Source of the DNA: an uncultured Prevotellaceae bacterium
Lineage (GTDB): Bacteria; Bacteroidota; Bacteroidia; Bacteroidales; Bacteroidaceae
DNA length: 62,368 nucleotides
Assembly (NCBI GenBank): GCA_947167455.1
Contig: CAMVIB010000014.1
Location: 1 to 62,368, forward strand
Direction of reading: 5' to 3'
The notes under the pieces are model-generated. The model searched no databases and had not been told where the DNA came from. It saw only the letters and a program-made list of their open reading frames with translations. How positions within the stretch are numbered: position 1 is the first letter of the stretch; the number at the start of each line of letters is the position of its first letter. The position numbers and the translations under genes are program-made. Shown here in pieces: positions 26,175 to 34,623 of this stretch.

Positions 26175-26723
26175 TTATATCGTCGTGGCACGCATCGAAA
26201 ATTCGCAGCCACAATACTGCTGATTGTAGAAGTCGTATTCCTTAAGTAACTGATTGCGACGCTCCTGCAGCCCGCCTTTGCGCCAGTTGCGGGCCCAGAA
26301 CGTAGCACCCGGCACAGCAGCCTCGGCAGCATGTCCGGCAGCCTCTATCTGGTCGAGACGCTTCCAGCGCGAAGAGGCGAGGGTAGTGGTGAAAGTACCT
26401 ATTCCCAGCTCGACGGCCTTGCGTGCCGCCGCCATGAGTCGCATCTCGAAGCATAGCAGGCATCGCGAGCCGCGCTCGGGCTCCCCTTCGAGGCCGCTGA
26501 CACACTGCAGCCACTCTTGGTGGCGCCAGTCATCGTCTATCCAGCGTATGCCGAGACTCTCGGCATGACGCTTGCTCTCCGACTTACGTATCTCATACTC
26601 CCGACGAGGGAAGATATTGGGGTTGTAGTAGTAGATAACCGGCTCATAGTCATTGGCAAGCATCCACTCTACGATGGCACTCGAGCATGGAGCGCAACAT
26701 GCATGCAGCAACACGTCATTCAT
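26175..26723 (-). CDS. Epoxyqueuosine reductase QueH
   Basis: The 182-residue enzyme (former DUF208) reduces epoxyqueuosine to queuosine at tRNA position 34. The characteristic cysteines are all present: HACCAPCS near the N-terminus, CLLCFEMR in the middle and YCGCEFS at the C-terminus; they bind an iron-sulphur cluster and a second iron. It is unrelated to the cobalamin-dependent QueG. The start codon overlaps the stop of the U32 gene by four bases, so the two are translationally coupled. Confidence 0.93.
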   Translation of the reverse strand: MNDVLLHACCAPCSSAIVEWMLANDYEPVIYYYNPNIFPRREYEIRKSESKRHAESLGIRWIDDDWRHQEWLQCVSGLEGEPERGSRCLLCFEMRLMAAARKAVELGIGTFTTTLASSRWKRLDQIEAAGHAAEAAVPGATFWARNWRKGGLQERRNQLLKEYDFYNQQYCGCEFSMRATTI

Positions 26724-28084
26724 AGGTTCTGCTCTATCTTGAAGAGTTTGTCGGAGGGTCGCACCTTGGCTTCTACGGCGAAGCTGACGTTCTGCCCCTG
26801 CCGTGCCATGGGCACGGCGGCGTTGCTGTCGTCGTGCATCTCTGTTATGATGCCATAGACGGCCCCGGTGGTAGGTCCTGTGACGAGGAACTTATCGCCG
26901 ACATGCAGCTCAGCCGCCTCGATGTGGAACTCTCCGAGTCCGAGTCGCGAATAGTACTTTGTGCCCTTGCCCACATACACCTTTCGCTCCGTGGCCTGCG
27001 AGCCGTGACCCTGGGTGAGTTCCGGCACTTTCTGTCCGAGGTAGTAGCCATCCCAGAAGCCGCGGTTAAAGACGGTGGCAAGAGAGGCAGCAGCCTCACC
27101 GGCCTCACCCCCAACGGCCTCACCCCCGGCCCCTCTCCCAAGGAGAGGGGAGTGGTCACCATTGGTGGCAGTAGGCTTTCCACCTTCAAAGGTATATACG
27201 CCCCTCTCCTTAGGAGAGGGGTCGGGGGTGAGGCCTGACAATGCCCCCTTATACGCCTCCACCACCGTCCTTACATATTCCGGTCCGCGGGCCCGGCCTT
27301 CGATCTTGAAGACACTCACTCCAGCTTCCACCATACGTGGCAGGAAGTCTATGGTCTTCAGGTCTTTGGGCGACAGCAGGTAGCGTCCTTCAGCCACGAT
27401 TTCCTGTCCCGTCTCGTCGTCGATGAGGCGGTAGCGTCGGCGGCACACCTGCATACACTCGCCACGATTAGCCGAGCGTCCCATGCAGTGCTCGCTGAGG
27501 TAGCACTTCCCAGAGACTGCCATGCACAAAGCGCCGTGACAGAACATCTCTATGCGCACAGGGCGTCCCGAGGGACCGCAGATGTTCTCGTCGATGATGG
27601 CCCGGTGGATGGCAGCAACCTGCTGGAGGTTGAGTTCGCGCGCGAGCACCACGACGTCAGCAAACTGCGAGTAGAAGCGCAGTGCCTCGACATTGCTGAT
27701 GTTAAGCTGTGTGGAGAGGTGCACCTCGATGCCTATGCTGCGTGCATAGGTCATCACGGCGACGTCGGAGGCTATGACAGCACTGATGCCAGCCTCGCGA
27801 GCGGCATCGAGGACCTGCCGCATCAATGGCAGGTCCTCGCCATAGATTACGGTATTCACGGTGAGGTAGCTACGCACGCCGGCCTCGCGGCATGTTGCGG
27901 CGATGTCGCGCAGGTCGTCGATGGTGAATGTATTTGCCGAGTGTGCCCGCATGTTGAGATGCGTCACGCCGAAGTAAATGCTGTCGGCTCCGGCCTGGAG
28001 GGCAGCGGCGAGACTGTCGCGCGAGCCCACGGGAGCCATGAGTTCCAGCTGCCCGTTGTCGTGGTGGTGGTGGTATGTGTTCAT
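26720..28084 (-). CDS. Peptidase U32 family protein, likely RNA hydroxylation (TrhP/RlhA type)
   Basis: The 454-residue protein shows the U32 core: LMAPVGSRDSLAAALQAGADSIYFG at the N-terminus and the cysteine-rich signature MFCHGALCMAVSGKCYLSEH...CMQVCRR at about 180-215. Members once called collagenases are now known to hydroxylate RNA: TrhP makes ho5U34 in tRNA and RlhA modifies 23S rRNA. The adjacent methyltransferase and queH favour the tRNA role. Residues at about 283-322 are encoded by a palindromic repeat that does not belong to the family and lies in the linker before FNRGFWDGYYLG. A His-rich N-terminus precedes the conserved part. Confidence 0.85.
   Translation of the reverse strand: MNTYHHHHDNGQLELMAPVGSRDSLAAALQAGADSIYFGVTHLNMRAHSANTFTIDDLRDIAATCREAGVRSYLTVNTVIYGEDLPLMRQVLDAAREAGISAVIASDVAVMTYARSIGIEVHLSTQLNISNVEALRFYSQFADVVVLARELNLQQVAAIHRAIIDENICGPSGRPVRIEMFCHGALCMAVSGKCYLSEHCMGRSANRGECMQVCRRRYRLIDDETGQEIVAEGRYLLSPKDLKTIDFLPRMVEAGVSVFKIEGRARGPEYVRTVVEAYKGALSGLTPDPSPKERGVYTFEGGKPTATNGDHSPLLGRGAGGEAVGGEAGEAAASLATVFNRGFWDGYYLGQKVPELTQGHGSQATERKVYVGKGTKYYSRLGLGEFHIEAAELHVGDKFLVTGPTTGAVYGIITEMHDDSNAAVPMARQGQNVSFAVEAKVRPSDKLFKIEQNL
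27116..27235. repeat. 120-bp palindromic repeat inside the U32 gene
   Basis: Near-perfect 23-bp terminal inverted repeats (27116-27138 and 27213-27235) enclose an element of exactly 40 codons, with inner arms CCCCTCTCC and GGAGAGGGG. The sequence is open in the host frame and encodes TPDPSPKERG...SPLLGRGAGGEA on the minus strand, a peptide type often produced by Bacteroidetes intergenic repeats. A partial extra copy of the end lies at 27101-27113. Confidence 0.85.
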
Positions 28085-28086
28085 GT

Positions 28087-28857
28087 TCAGCGTTTTCTGA
28101 TTATGGTGAGTCCGTCGCGCAAGGGCAGTATCACCTTTTCCACTGCCGTGTCGGCTGCCACGAGGTCATTGAAGTCGAGGATGCCTTGCAGCTGCTCCTG
28201 CTTTCCGGCAGTGGGGTGGTAAGTGGCTACGTCTGCCACATGGTTGTCCCAAAGCGTGTTGTCGGCTATGATGTACCCTCCTCGGCGCACGTGTGGGCAT
28301 ACGGCGCGGTAGTAGTCGGTGTAGTGGCGCTTGTCGGCATCTATGAACACGAGGTCGAAGAGTGTTCCTTGCGGAAAGACGTCAGTCCCCGCGTCTGCCG
28401 ATGCCGATGTCTGCTTGGCAGCCGCGTGTGCCGTAGTGGGGTGGGGCAGTGCCGGCGTGGCCGACGTGTCAGCTACCGCCTGAGCGTCTGGCGAAGGGTG
28501 TTGCTGCAGGCCGGCGATGGCATCGCCGATGTGGAACGTGATGCGGTCGGCCCATGGCGACCCTTCTATCCATGGTCGCGTGAAGTCCTCCTGCTCGTCG
28601 TTGGTCTCGAAGGTGTGCAGCATGGTGCCGGGCTCCATGGCGCTGGCCATGGCGAGAGCCGAGTATCCTGAGAACGTGCCTATCTCAAGTACGAGTCGCG
28701 GGCGTATCATCTGGACGAGCATCCTCAACAGCTGGCCTTGCAGGTGTCCGCTTGCCATGCGCGGGTAGTTGAGATGCAGGTATGTGGCCCGCCACAGGGC
28801 GTGCAGATAAGGATGCTCGGCCTCGATGTGCGAGTCTATGTATTCGTCGGTCGTCAT
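28087..28857 (-). CDS. Class I SAM-dependent O-methyltransferase (COMT / TrmR type)
   Basis: The 256-residue enzyme has the AdoMet motif LVLEIGTFSGYSALAMA (about 56-72) and the metal/catalytic segment VFIDADKRHYTDYY, as in the caffeoyl-CoA O-methyltransferase family. The B. subtilis member TrmR (YrrM) methylates ho5U34 of tRNA to mo5U and is encoded beside U32 genes, as here. The same substrate is therefore the best inference. An extra Ala/Thr/Ser/Pro-rich stretch of about 45 residues (about 118-165) splits the Rossmann domain between GDAIAGL and FDLVFIDAD. Two bases separate it from the U32 gene. Confidence 0.85.
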   Translation of the reverse strand: MTTDEYIDSHIEAEHPYLHALWRATYLHLNYPRMASGHLQGQLLRMLVQMIRPRLVLEIGTFSGYSALAMASAMEPGTMLHTFETNDEQEDFTRPWIEGSPWADRITFHIGDAIAGLQQHPSPDAQAVADTSATPALPHPTTAHAAAKQTSASADAGTDVFPQGTLFDLVFIDADKRHYTDYYRAVCPHVRRGGYIIADNTLWDNHVADVATYHPTAGKQEQLQGILDFNDLVAADTAVEKVILPLRDGLTIIRKR

Positions 28858-29285
28858 CGGTCACTGAGTGCGCGCAGAGCCTCCACGCCCAGGCGGTAGC
28901 TGTCGAGGCCGAAGCCGCAGATGACGCCTCGGCAGGCAGCACTGATGCAGCTGTGATGGCGGAACTCCTCGCGTTGGTGGACGTTGCTGATGTGCACCTC
29001 TATGACGGGAGCCGGAATGGCACGAATGGCATCGTGGAGTGCCACGCTGGTGTGTGTGTATGCTCCGGCATTGAGCACTATGCCGTCGATGTCGAAGCCC
29101 ACCTCATGCAGCTTGTCGATGAGCGACCCCTCGTGGTTGCTCTGGTAGTAGTCGATCTGCAGGGTGGGGTAGAGGTGCCGCAGCTCCTCGAGGTAGTCGT
29201 CGAAACCGCGCGAGCCGTAAACGCCGGGCTCGCGACGCCCCAGGAGGTTGAGGTTAGGGCCGTTGAGGATGAGGATACGTGTCAT
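28854..29285 (-). CDS. 3-dehydroquinate dehydratase, type II
   Basis: The 143-residue cytosolic enzyme performs the third step of the shikimate pathway; type II enzymes form dodecamers. The N-terminal motif ILNGPNLNLLGRREPGVYG, the catalytic tyrosine in that segment and the INNA-equivalent region LNAGAYTHTSVALHDAI are present. It overlaps the methyltransferase start by four bases (ATGA), and 19 bases separate it from the polyprenyl synthase gene. Confidence 0.96.
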   Translation of the reverse strand: MTRILILNGPNLNLLGRREPGVYGSRGFDDYLEELRHLYPTLQIDYYQSNHEGSLIDKLHEVGFDIDGIVLNAGAYTHTSVALHDAIRAIPAPVIEVHISNVHQREEFRHHSCISAACRGVICGFGLDSYRLGVEALRALSDR

Positions 29286-29304
29286 GTGCTATCAATATGT
29301 TTTT

Positions 29305-30312
29305 TCAGCTCTGCCTCTCGACGACGAAATCGAGGTATAGACGCAGTGCGTTGGTAATCTCGTTGTTGGCGAACGATGCCAGCAGTGCCACGGCCTCGTC
29401 GCGCAGACGGCACATCTCGGCCTTGGCGTATGCCACGCCTCCGGAACGTACGGTGAAATCCACTAACTCCTGAATCTCCAGCCGCGATGCCTCGTGGACA
29501 CGCACCTTGAGAGCGAGACGTCTGAAATAGGCATGCTCCGTGGCCGGTGTCGATGCGGCACCGGCATTTGGAGTCGCAGTCTTTGCCAGGGCGTAGAGCA
29601 CAGGCAGGGTGAGTTTGCCCTCCTGCATGTCGTTACCTTTGGGCTTGCCCACATCGAGTGTCTCGTCGAAGTCGAAGATGTCGTCGCGCATCTGGAAGCA
29701 CAGCCCCGTGAGGTGTCCGAAGCGCTCGAGTGTTGCCACTGCGGCGGCATCGGCGCCGCCGAGCATGGCCCCGATGTATGCGCACGACGAGAAGAGTGCT
29801 GCCGTCTTCTTGGCGATGACGCTGTAGTAGGGAGCCTCGTCGAAGGTCGTCAGCTGTGTGTTGGCGAGCTGCTCCAGCTCGCCGTCGGCCAATGTCTGTC
29901 CGAGCCATGCCATGCGCCCCACGACGTCGATGTTACGCGTCAGGGCCAGCTCGGTGAGTGCCTTCGACGTTATGAAGTCGCCAACGAGCACCGCCGCCTT
30001 GTTGTCGAAGATGGCGTTGACGGAACGCTGTCCGCGCCGCATGGCACTCTCATCCACGACATCGTCGTGCACGAGGCTTGCCGTGTGCAGCATCTCAAGG
30101 CCGGCAGCGGCATGCAGCACGTCATCGCCGATACGGCCTGCCACTCGCGCAGACAGCAGCACAAGCGTGGGACGCATCATCTTGCCGAGCCGACGGGTGA
30201 TGTGTGCCAAGGCAGAGGCCAGGAGCTCGTTGTCCGAGTTCATTGCCTCCTGGAAGATGGCGACATAGCGCTGCAGCTCGGCAGCTATGGGGGTTTGTAT
30301 CTTTTCTAACAT
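29305..30312 (-). CDS. Polyprenyl diphosphate synthase (octaprenyl type)
   Basis: The 335-residue enzyme condenses isopentenyl units into a long-chain prenyl diphosphate, probably the side chain of menaquinone. The first aspartate-rich motif is in VHDDVVDESAMRRG (about 80-93) and the second in MRDDIFDFDE. The length fits IspB-like enzymes. It is the first gene of the operon continuing through aroQ, the O-methyltransferase, the U32 gene and queH. Confidence 0.93.
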   Translation of the reverse strand: MLEKIQTPIAAELQRYVAIFQEAMNSDNELLASALAHITRRLGKMMRPTLVLLSARVAGRIGDDVLHAAAGLEMLHTASLVHDDVVDESAMRRGQRSVNAIFDNKAAVLVGDFITSKALTELALTRNIDVVGRMAWLGQTLADGELEQLANTQLTTFDEAPYYSVIAKKTAALFSSCAYIGAMLGGADAAAVATLERFGHLTGLCFQMRDDIFDFDETLDVGKPKGNDMQEGKLTLPVLYALAKTATPNAGAASTPATEHAYFRRLALKVRVHEASRLEIQELVDFTVRSGGVAYAKAEMCRLRDEAVALLASFANNEITNALRLYLDFVVERQS

Positions 30313-30322
30313 AATCTGGGCA

Positions 30323-30330
30323 CAAAGGTA
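30323..30330 (-). promoter_or_regulatory. Promoter core of the prenyl synthase-queH operon
   Basis: TACCTTTG on the minus strand, 10 bases upstream of the start codon at 30312. The five downstream genes are separated by no more than 20 bases or overlap, so this is probably their common promoter. A short leader or alternative start is implied by the tight spacing. Confidence 0.55.
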
Positions 30331-30467
30331 CGCTTAATTTGTGATTTTACGGTTCACGATTTACAATTTATTTGTAAAATATGCCATTTTGAGCCTAAAA
30401 AGGGTAAAAATATATGGCAAAGTCGAAAAAGTTGAAAGCTGGAAAGTCGAAAGACGAAAGTTTTGCA

Positions 30468-30475
30468 TACCTTTG
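30468..30475 (+). promoter_or_regulatory. Promoter core of polA
   Basis: TACCTTTG lies 52 bases before the polA start at 30528. It shows that the longer in-frame extension from 30414 is not translated. Confidence 0.6.
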
Positions 30476-30527
30476 CAGCGCAAATGTCGTCCTACGACCT
30501 ACATACCTACACCATACTGTTTCAAAT

Positions 30528-33455
30528 ATGTCTCTCTTCCTTCTCGATGCCTACGCACTAATATTCCGTGCCTACTACGGGTTCATCAAGAATCCGCGCA
30601 TCAACAGCCACGGCGAGAACACATCGGCTGTGATGGGCTTCGTAAACATTCTTGAGGAGGTGATGGCAAAGTTCCATCCCACACACATCGGTGTGGCCTT
30701 CGACCCTCCCGGCGGCACCTTCCGCAGCGAGCGCTATGCCGACTACAAGGCGCAGCGCGACGAGACGCCCGAGGGCATACGCTTTGCCACGCCCTGGATC
30801 AAGCGCATCCTTGAGGCATACCGCATACCCGTCATCGAGGTGACGGGCTTCGAGGCCGACGACGTCATAGGCACCCTGGCCACCGAGGCCGACCGCCGCG
30901 GCATAGACACCTTCATGCTCACGCCCGACAAGGACTACGGCCAGCTCGTGACGGACCACGTCACCATGCTGCGCCCGGGTTCCAAGGGCGACTTCGAGCT
31001 TATGACACCCGCCGCCATCTGCGAGAAATGGGGCATCGACAGCCCGCGCCAGGTCATAGACATCCTGGGCCTCATGGGCGATGCCGCCGACAACATACCC
31101 GGCTGTCCGGGCGTGGGCGAGAAGACAGCATCGAAGCTCATACGCCAGTTTGGCAGCATCGACGGGCTGCTGGGCCGCACAGCCGAGCTCAAGGGCGCCC
31201 TGCGCACGAAGGTGGAGGGCGCCACCGAGCAGATACGCCTGTCGCGCTGGCTGGCAGAGATTGTCACCGACGTGCCGGTGCAGCTCGACATGGAGGCCCT
31301 GCAGCTGCGCGAACCCGACGCCGACGCCCTGGCAGAGATATTCAGCCGCCTGGAGCTGCGCTCGCTCATGCGCCGCAAGCTCGGCGACACAGCAGCGCCG
31401 CAGCGCGCCGCAACGCCGCAGCCCGTGCAGGGCGACCTCTTCGCACAACCCGTGCAGGGCGACCTCTTCGCCCAGTCCGCCGCCGCCCCACAGCCCGCCA
31501 GCACGCCCCAACCGACGACGGCCCCCCTCGACAGCTACTCGCCCGACAGCGCCACATACACACTCATGGCCACGCCCGAGGCTCGAGCACAGCTCATGCA
31601 GCAGCTCATGGCGGCCGAGGAGGTGAGCATAGACACCGAGACCACGAGCACCGAGGCCATCAACGCCGAGCTGGTGGGACTGAGCTTCGCCACCCGCGAG
31701 GGCGAGGCCTTCTACGTGCCTCTGCCCGCCGACCGCACACAGGCCACGGCCATCGTGGGTGAGTTCCGCCCTCTCTACGAAAGCACCACAATGCTCAAGG
31801 TGGGCCAGAACCTGAAATACGACCTCACCGTGCTGGCCAGCTATGGCATTCGCCTGGCACCGCCCATGTTCGACACCATGCTGGCCCACTACGTGCTGCA
31901 ACCCGAGATGCACCACGGCATGGACTACCTGGCCGAGGCATACCTCCACTACCGCACCATACACATCGACGAAGTGCTGAGCACGGCGCCGCGCCACAGC
32001 GAAGTGTTGAGTACGTCGCCGCGCCACAGCGAAGTGTTGAGTACGTCGCCGAGCCACAGCGAAGTGTTGAGTACGTCGCCGTATCACGGCGACACCAAGA
32101 AGCCCAAGGCACCGCAGCCCACCATGCGCGACGTGCCTGTGGAGCGCGTATGCCCCTACGCCGCCGAGGATGCCGACATCACCCTGCGCCTGAAGCATAA
32201 GTTCCAGCCTATGCTCGAGGCCGAGGGCACGGCGAGCCTCTTTGCCGACATCGAGATGCCGCTCATGCCCGTGCTGGCCGACATGGAGCGCACGGGCGTA
32301 TGCCTCGACACCGCGTCGCTGGCCGAGGCCGGGCGCCTCCACAGCGAGCGCATGGCAGCCCTCGAGCGCGACATCTACGCCCTGGCAGGCATGGAATTCA
32401 ACATCGCATCGCCAAAACAGGTGGGCGAGCTGCTCTTCGACCGCCTGCACCTCAGCGACCGTGCCAAGAAGACCAAGGGCGGGCAGTATGTGACGAGCGA
32501 GGAGGTGCTCGAGAAGCTGCGCACGAAGCACGAGATAGTGGGCAAGATCCTCGACTACCGCGCCGGCAAGAAGCTGCTCGGCACATACATCGAGGCGCTG
32601 CCCAAGCTCATCAACCCGCGCACAGGCCATATACACACCTCGTTCAACCAGGCCGTGACGGCAACGGGACGCCTCTCCAGCTCTAACCCCAACCTGCAGA
32701 ACATTCCCGTGCGCTCGGCCGACGGCAAAGAGATACGCAAGGCCTTCGTGCCAGAGGACGGGCAACTGTTCTTCTCGGCCGACTACTCGCAGATCGAGCT
32801 GCGCCTGATGGCGCACCTCAGCGGCGACGAGGGCCTCATCGAGGACTTCCGTCAGGGCCACGACATACACGCCGCCACGGCAGCTAAGATATTCCACAAG
32901 GACATAGCCGACGTGACCCGCGAGGAGCGCAGCCGCGCCAAGACGGCCAACTTCGGCATCATCTATGGCATCACGGCCTTCGGCCTCACCGAGCGCCTCG
33001 GCATCTCGCGCACCGAGTCCAAGCAGCTCATAGACCAATACTTCGACACCTACCCACGCGTGCATGCCTACATGAAGGAGAGCATAGCACGCGCCCGCGA
33101 GCGCGGCTACACCGAGACCATCTGCGGCCGCCGCTGCTACCTGCGCGACATCAACTCGGCCAACGCCACCGTGCGCGGCTTTGCCGAGCGCAACGCCATC
33201 AACGCCCCCATCCAGGGTTCGGCGGCCGACATCATCAAGATTGCCATGGTGCGCATACACCGCCGCCTTGCCGAGCAGGGCCTGCGCTCCAAGATGATTC
33301 TCCAGGTCCACGACGAGCTGAACTTCAGCGTCCTCCCCGACGAGCGCGAGGCCGTGCAGGCCATCGTCGTGGGCGAGATGCAAGCCGCCTACTCCCTCCG
33401 CGTGCCCCTCATCGCCGACTGCGGATGGGGCACAAACTGGCTCGAAGCCCACTAA
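30528..33455 (+). CDS. DNA polymerase I
   Basis: The 975-residue protein carries a 5' nuclease domain (about 1-290), a 3'-5' exonuclease domain (about 365-600) and a family A polymerase domain (about 610-975). The proofreading residues look intact: IDTETT, NLKYD and YAAEDAD. Polymerase motifs A (SADYSQIELR) and C (LQVHDELNF) are present. Two unusual insertions are seen. A Pro/Ala/Gln-rich linker with a duplicated PVQGDLFAQ occurs around 300-345. Four copies of a ten-residue repeat lie in the exonuclease domain, before YAAEDAD. The start at 30528 matches the usual MSLFLLDAYALIFRAYY. Confidence 0.95.
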   Translation: MSLFLLDAYALIFRAYYGFIKNPRINSHGENTSAVMGFVNILEEVMAKFHPTHIGVAFDPPGGTFRSERYADYKAQRDETPEGIRFATPWIKRILEAYRIPVIEVTGFEADDVIGTLATEADRRGIDTFMLTPDKDYGQLVTDHVTMLRPGSKGDFELMTPAAICEKWGIDSPRQVIDILGLMGDAADNIPGCPGVGEKTASKLIRQFGSIDGLLGRTAELKGALRTKVEGATEQIRLSRWLAEIVTDVPVQLDMEALQLREPDADALAEIFSRLELRSLMRRKLGDTAAPQRAATPQPVQGDLFAQPVQGDLFAQSAAAPQPASTPQPTTAPLDSYSPDSATYTLMATPEARAQLMQQLMAAEEVSIDTETTSTEAINAELVGLSFATREGEAFYVPLPADRTQATAIVGEFRPLYESTTMLKVGQNLKYDLTVLASYGIRLAPPMFDTMLAHYVLQPEMHHGMDYLAEAYLHYRTIHIDEVLSTAPRHSEVLSTSPRHSEVLSTSPSHSEVLSTSPYHGDTKKPKAPQPTMRDVPVERVCPYAAEDADITLRLKHKFQPMLEAEGTASLFADIEMPLMPVLADMERTGVCLDTASLAEAGRLHSERMAALERDIYALAGMEFNIASPKQVGELLFDRLHLSDRAKKTKGGQYVTSEEVLEKLRTKHEIVGKILDYRAGKKLLGTYIEALPKLINPRTGHIHTSFNQAVTATGRLSSSNPNLQNIPVRSADGKEIRKAFVPEDGQLFFSADYSQIELRLMAHLSGDEGLIEDFRQGHDIHAATAAKIFHKDIADVTREERSRAKTANFGIIYGITAFGLTERLGISRTESKQLIDQYFDTYPRVHAYMKESIARARERGYTETICGRRCYLRDINSANATVRGFAERNAINAPIQGSAADIIKIAMVRIHRRLAEQGLRSKMILQVHDELNFSVLPDEREAVQAIVVGEMQAAYSLRVPLIADCGWGTNWLEAH
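31971..32090. repeat. Four 30-bp tandem repeats inside polA
   Basis: Units start at 31971, 32001, 32031 and 32061 and encode EVLSTxPxHS-type decapeptides. The last unit ends in the palindrome GTCGCCGTATCACGGCGAC. The array replaces a short loop of the exonuclease domain between the NLKYD and YAAEDAD motifs, and the multiple-of-three period keeps the frame. Confidence 0.9.
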
Positions 33456-33474
33456 CCTCCCCCCGTTGCGTAAG

Positions 33475-33537
33475 CCGCCGTACCACGGCGGCCCCCCAAA
33501 AGCCCCCAAAAGCCCCCCAAAGCCCCAAAGCCCCCCA
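33475..33537. other. Palindrome plus C-rich tract before the aldo/keto reductase
   Basis: A 17-bp palindrome CCGCCGTACCACGGCGG (33475-33491) is followed by runs of four to six C separated by CAAA-type spacers up to the start codon. The minus strand has five runs of four to six G with loops of four to five bases, a good G-quadruplex motif. The same palindrome occurs at 38615-38631. Confidence 0.7.
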
Positions 33538-34557
33538 ATGACAACACCCTACACCCCCAACCCCGCCCGCTACACCTCCGGCATGAAATACCGCCGCTGC
33601 GGCAACTCCGGAGTCCTCTTGCCCGAGCTCTCCCTCGGCTTCTGGCACAACTTCGGCAACGTGACCCCCGAGGAACAGAGCCGAGCCATCGTGCGCGCCG
33701 CCTTCGACGCCGGCATCACCCACTTCGACCTGGCCAACAACTACGGCCCCGACCCCGGCGCCGCCGAGCAGCGCCTGGGCATATTTCTGCGCGACGACCT
33801 CAAGGCCCACCGCGACGAGCTCTTCATCTCCACCAAGGCGGCCTACGACATGTGGGACGGCCCCTACGGCTCGTGGGCGTCGAGGAAACACCTCATGGCC
33901 AGCCTCGACCAAAGCCTGCAGCGCATGGGCCTGGACTATGTGGACCTGTTCTATTGCCACCGCTACGACCCCGCCACGCCGCTCGACGAGACCCTGCAGG
34001 CGCTCGTAGATATCGTGCGTGCCGGCAAGGCACTGTACGTGGGCCTCTCGCGCTGGCCGCAGGATGCCGCCCACAGGGGCTACGACTACCTGCGCCGCCA
34101 CGACGTGCCGTGCCTCATCTACCAGGGGCGCGTGAACCTCTTCGACCAGGCACTGCTGCGCGACGGCACCATGACCGACGTACACCGCCACGGGGTGGGA
34201 TTCATAGGTTTCTCGCCGCTGGCACAGGGGCTGCTCACAAACCGATACCTCGACGGCATACCCGCCGACAGCCGCATGGCCCACGACCCGCGCTATCTGA
34301 AGCAGGACGCCCTCACACCCGCCAAGCTCGAATGCATACGCCGCCTCAACGCCATAGCCGAGGAACGCGGCGAGGCACTGGCCACCATGGCGCTGGCATG
34401 GGTGCTACACCACGAGGCCGTGACGAGCGTCATCATCGGCGCCAGCTCGCCAGAGCAGCTGCGGCGCAACCTCGACTGCATCGGCAGCCAGCCCTTCACC
34501 ACCTGGCAGCTGGCAGAGATAGCCCACGCCCTGGAGAAGGTGCAAGCAAACCCATAA
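33538..34557 (+). CDS. Aldo/keto reductase (MgrA/YghZ type)
   Basis: The 339-residue NADPH-dependent oxidoreductase has a TIM barrel. The catalytic tetrad is visible: aspartate in HFDLANNYGP, the tyrosine of NNYG, lysine in FISTKAAYDMW and histidine in DLFYCHRYDP. The N-terminus (MKYRRCGNSGVLLPELSLGFW) and length fit AKR14-like reductases such as YghZ, which reduce aldehydes including methylglyoxal and glyceraldehyde-3-phosphate. The start at 33538 is preferred over 33466, because the extension is the palindrome/C-rich tract. Confidence 0.9.
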   Translation: MTTPYTPNPARYTSGMKYRRCGNSGVLLPELSLGFWHNFGNVTPEEQSRAIVRAAFDAGITHFDLANNYGPDPGAAEQRLGIFLRDDLKAHRDELFISTKAAYDMWDGPYGSWASRKHLMASLDQSLQRMGLDYVDLFYCHRYDPATPLDETLQALVDIVRAGKALYVGLSRWPQDAAHRGYDYLRRHDVPCLIYQGRVNLFDQALLRDGTMTDVHRHGVGFIGFSPLAQGLLTNRYLDGIPADSRMAHDPRYLKQDALTPAKLECIRRLNAIAEERGEALATMALAWVLHHEAVTSVIIGASSPEQLRRNLDCIGSQPFTTWQLAEIAHALEKVQANP

Positions 34558-34623
34558 CCCGCAGAACATGCCGCCGCAGGACACGACGGCCGCAAATAAC
34601 ACAAACCCTAAACACACAACACA

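Noticed and set aside
30558..33509. 983-codon antisense frame over polA
   Set aside because: Very long but with composition of a reverse-frame shadow (Val/Ala/His/Glu rich, no domain). polA is unambiguous on the plus strand.
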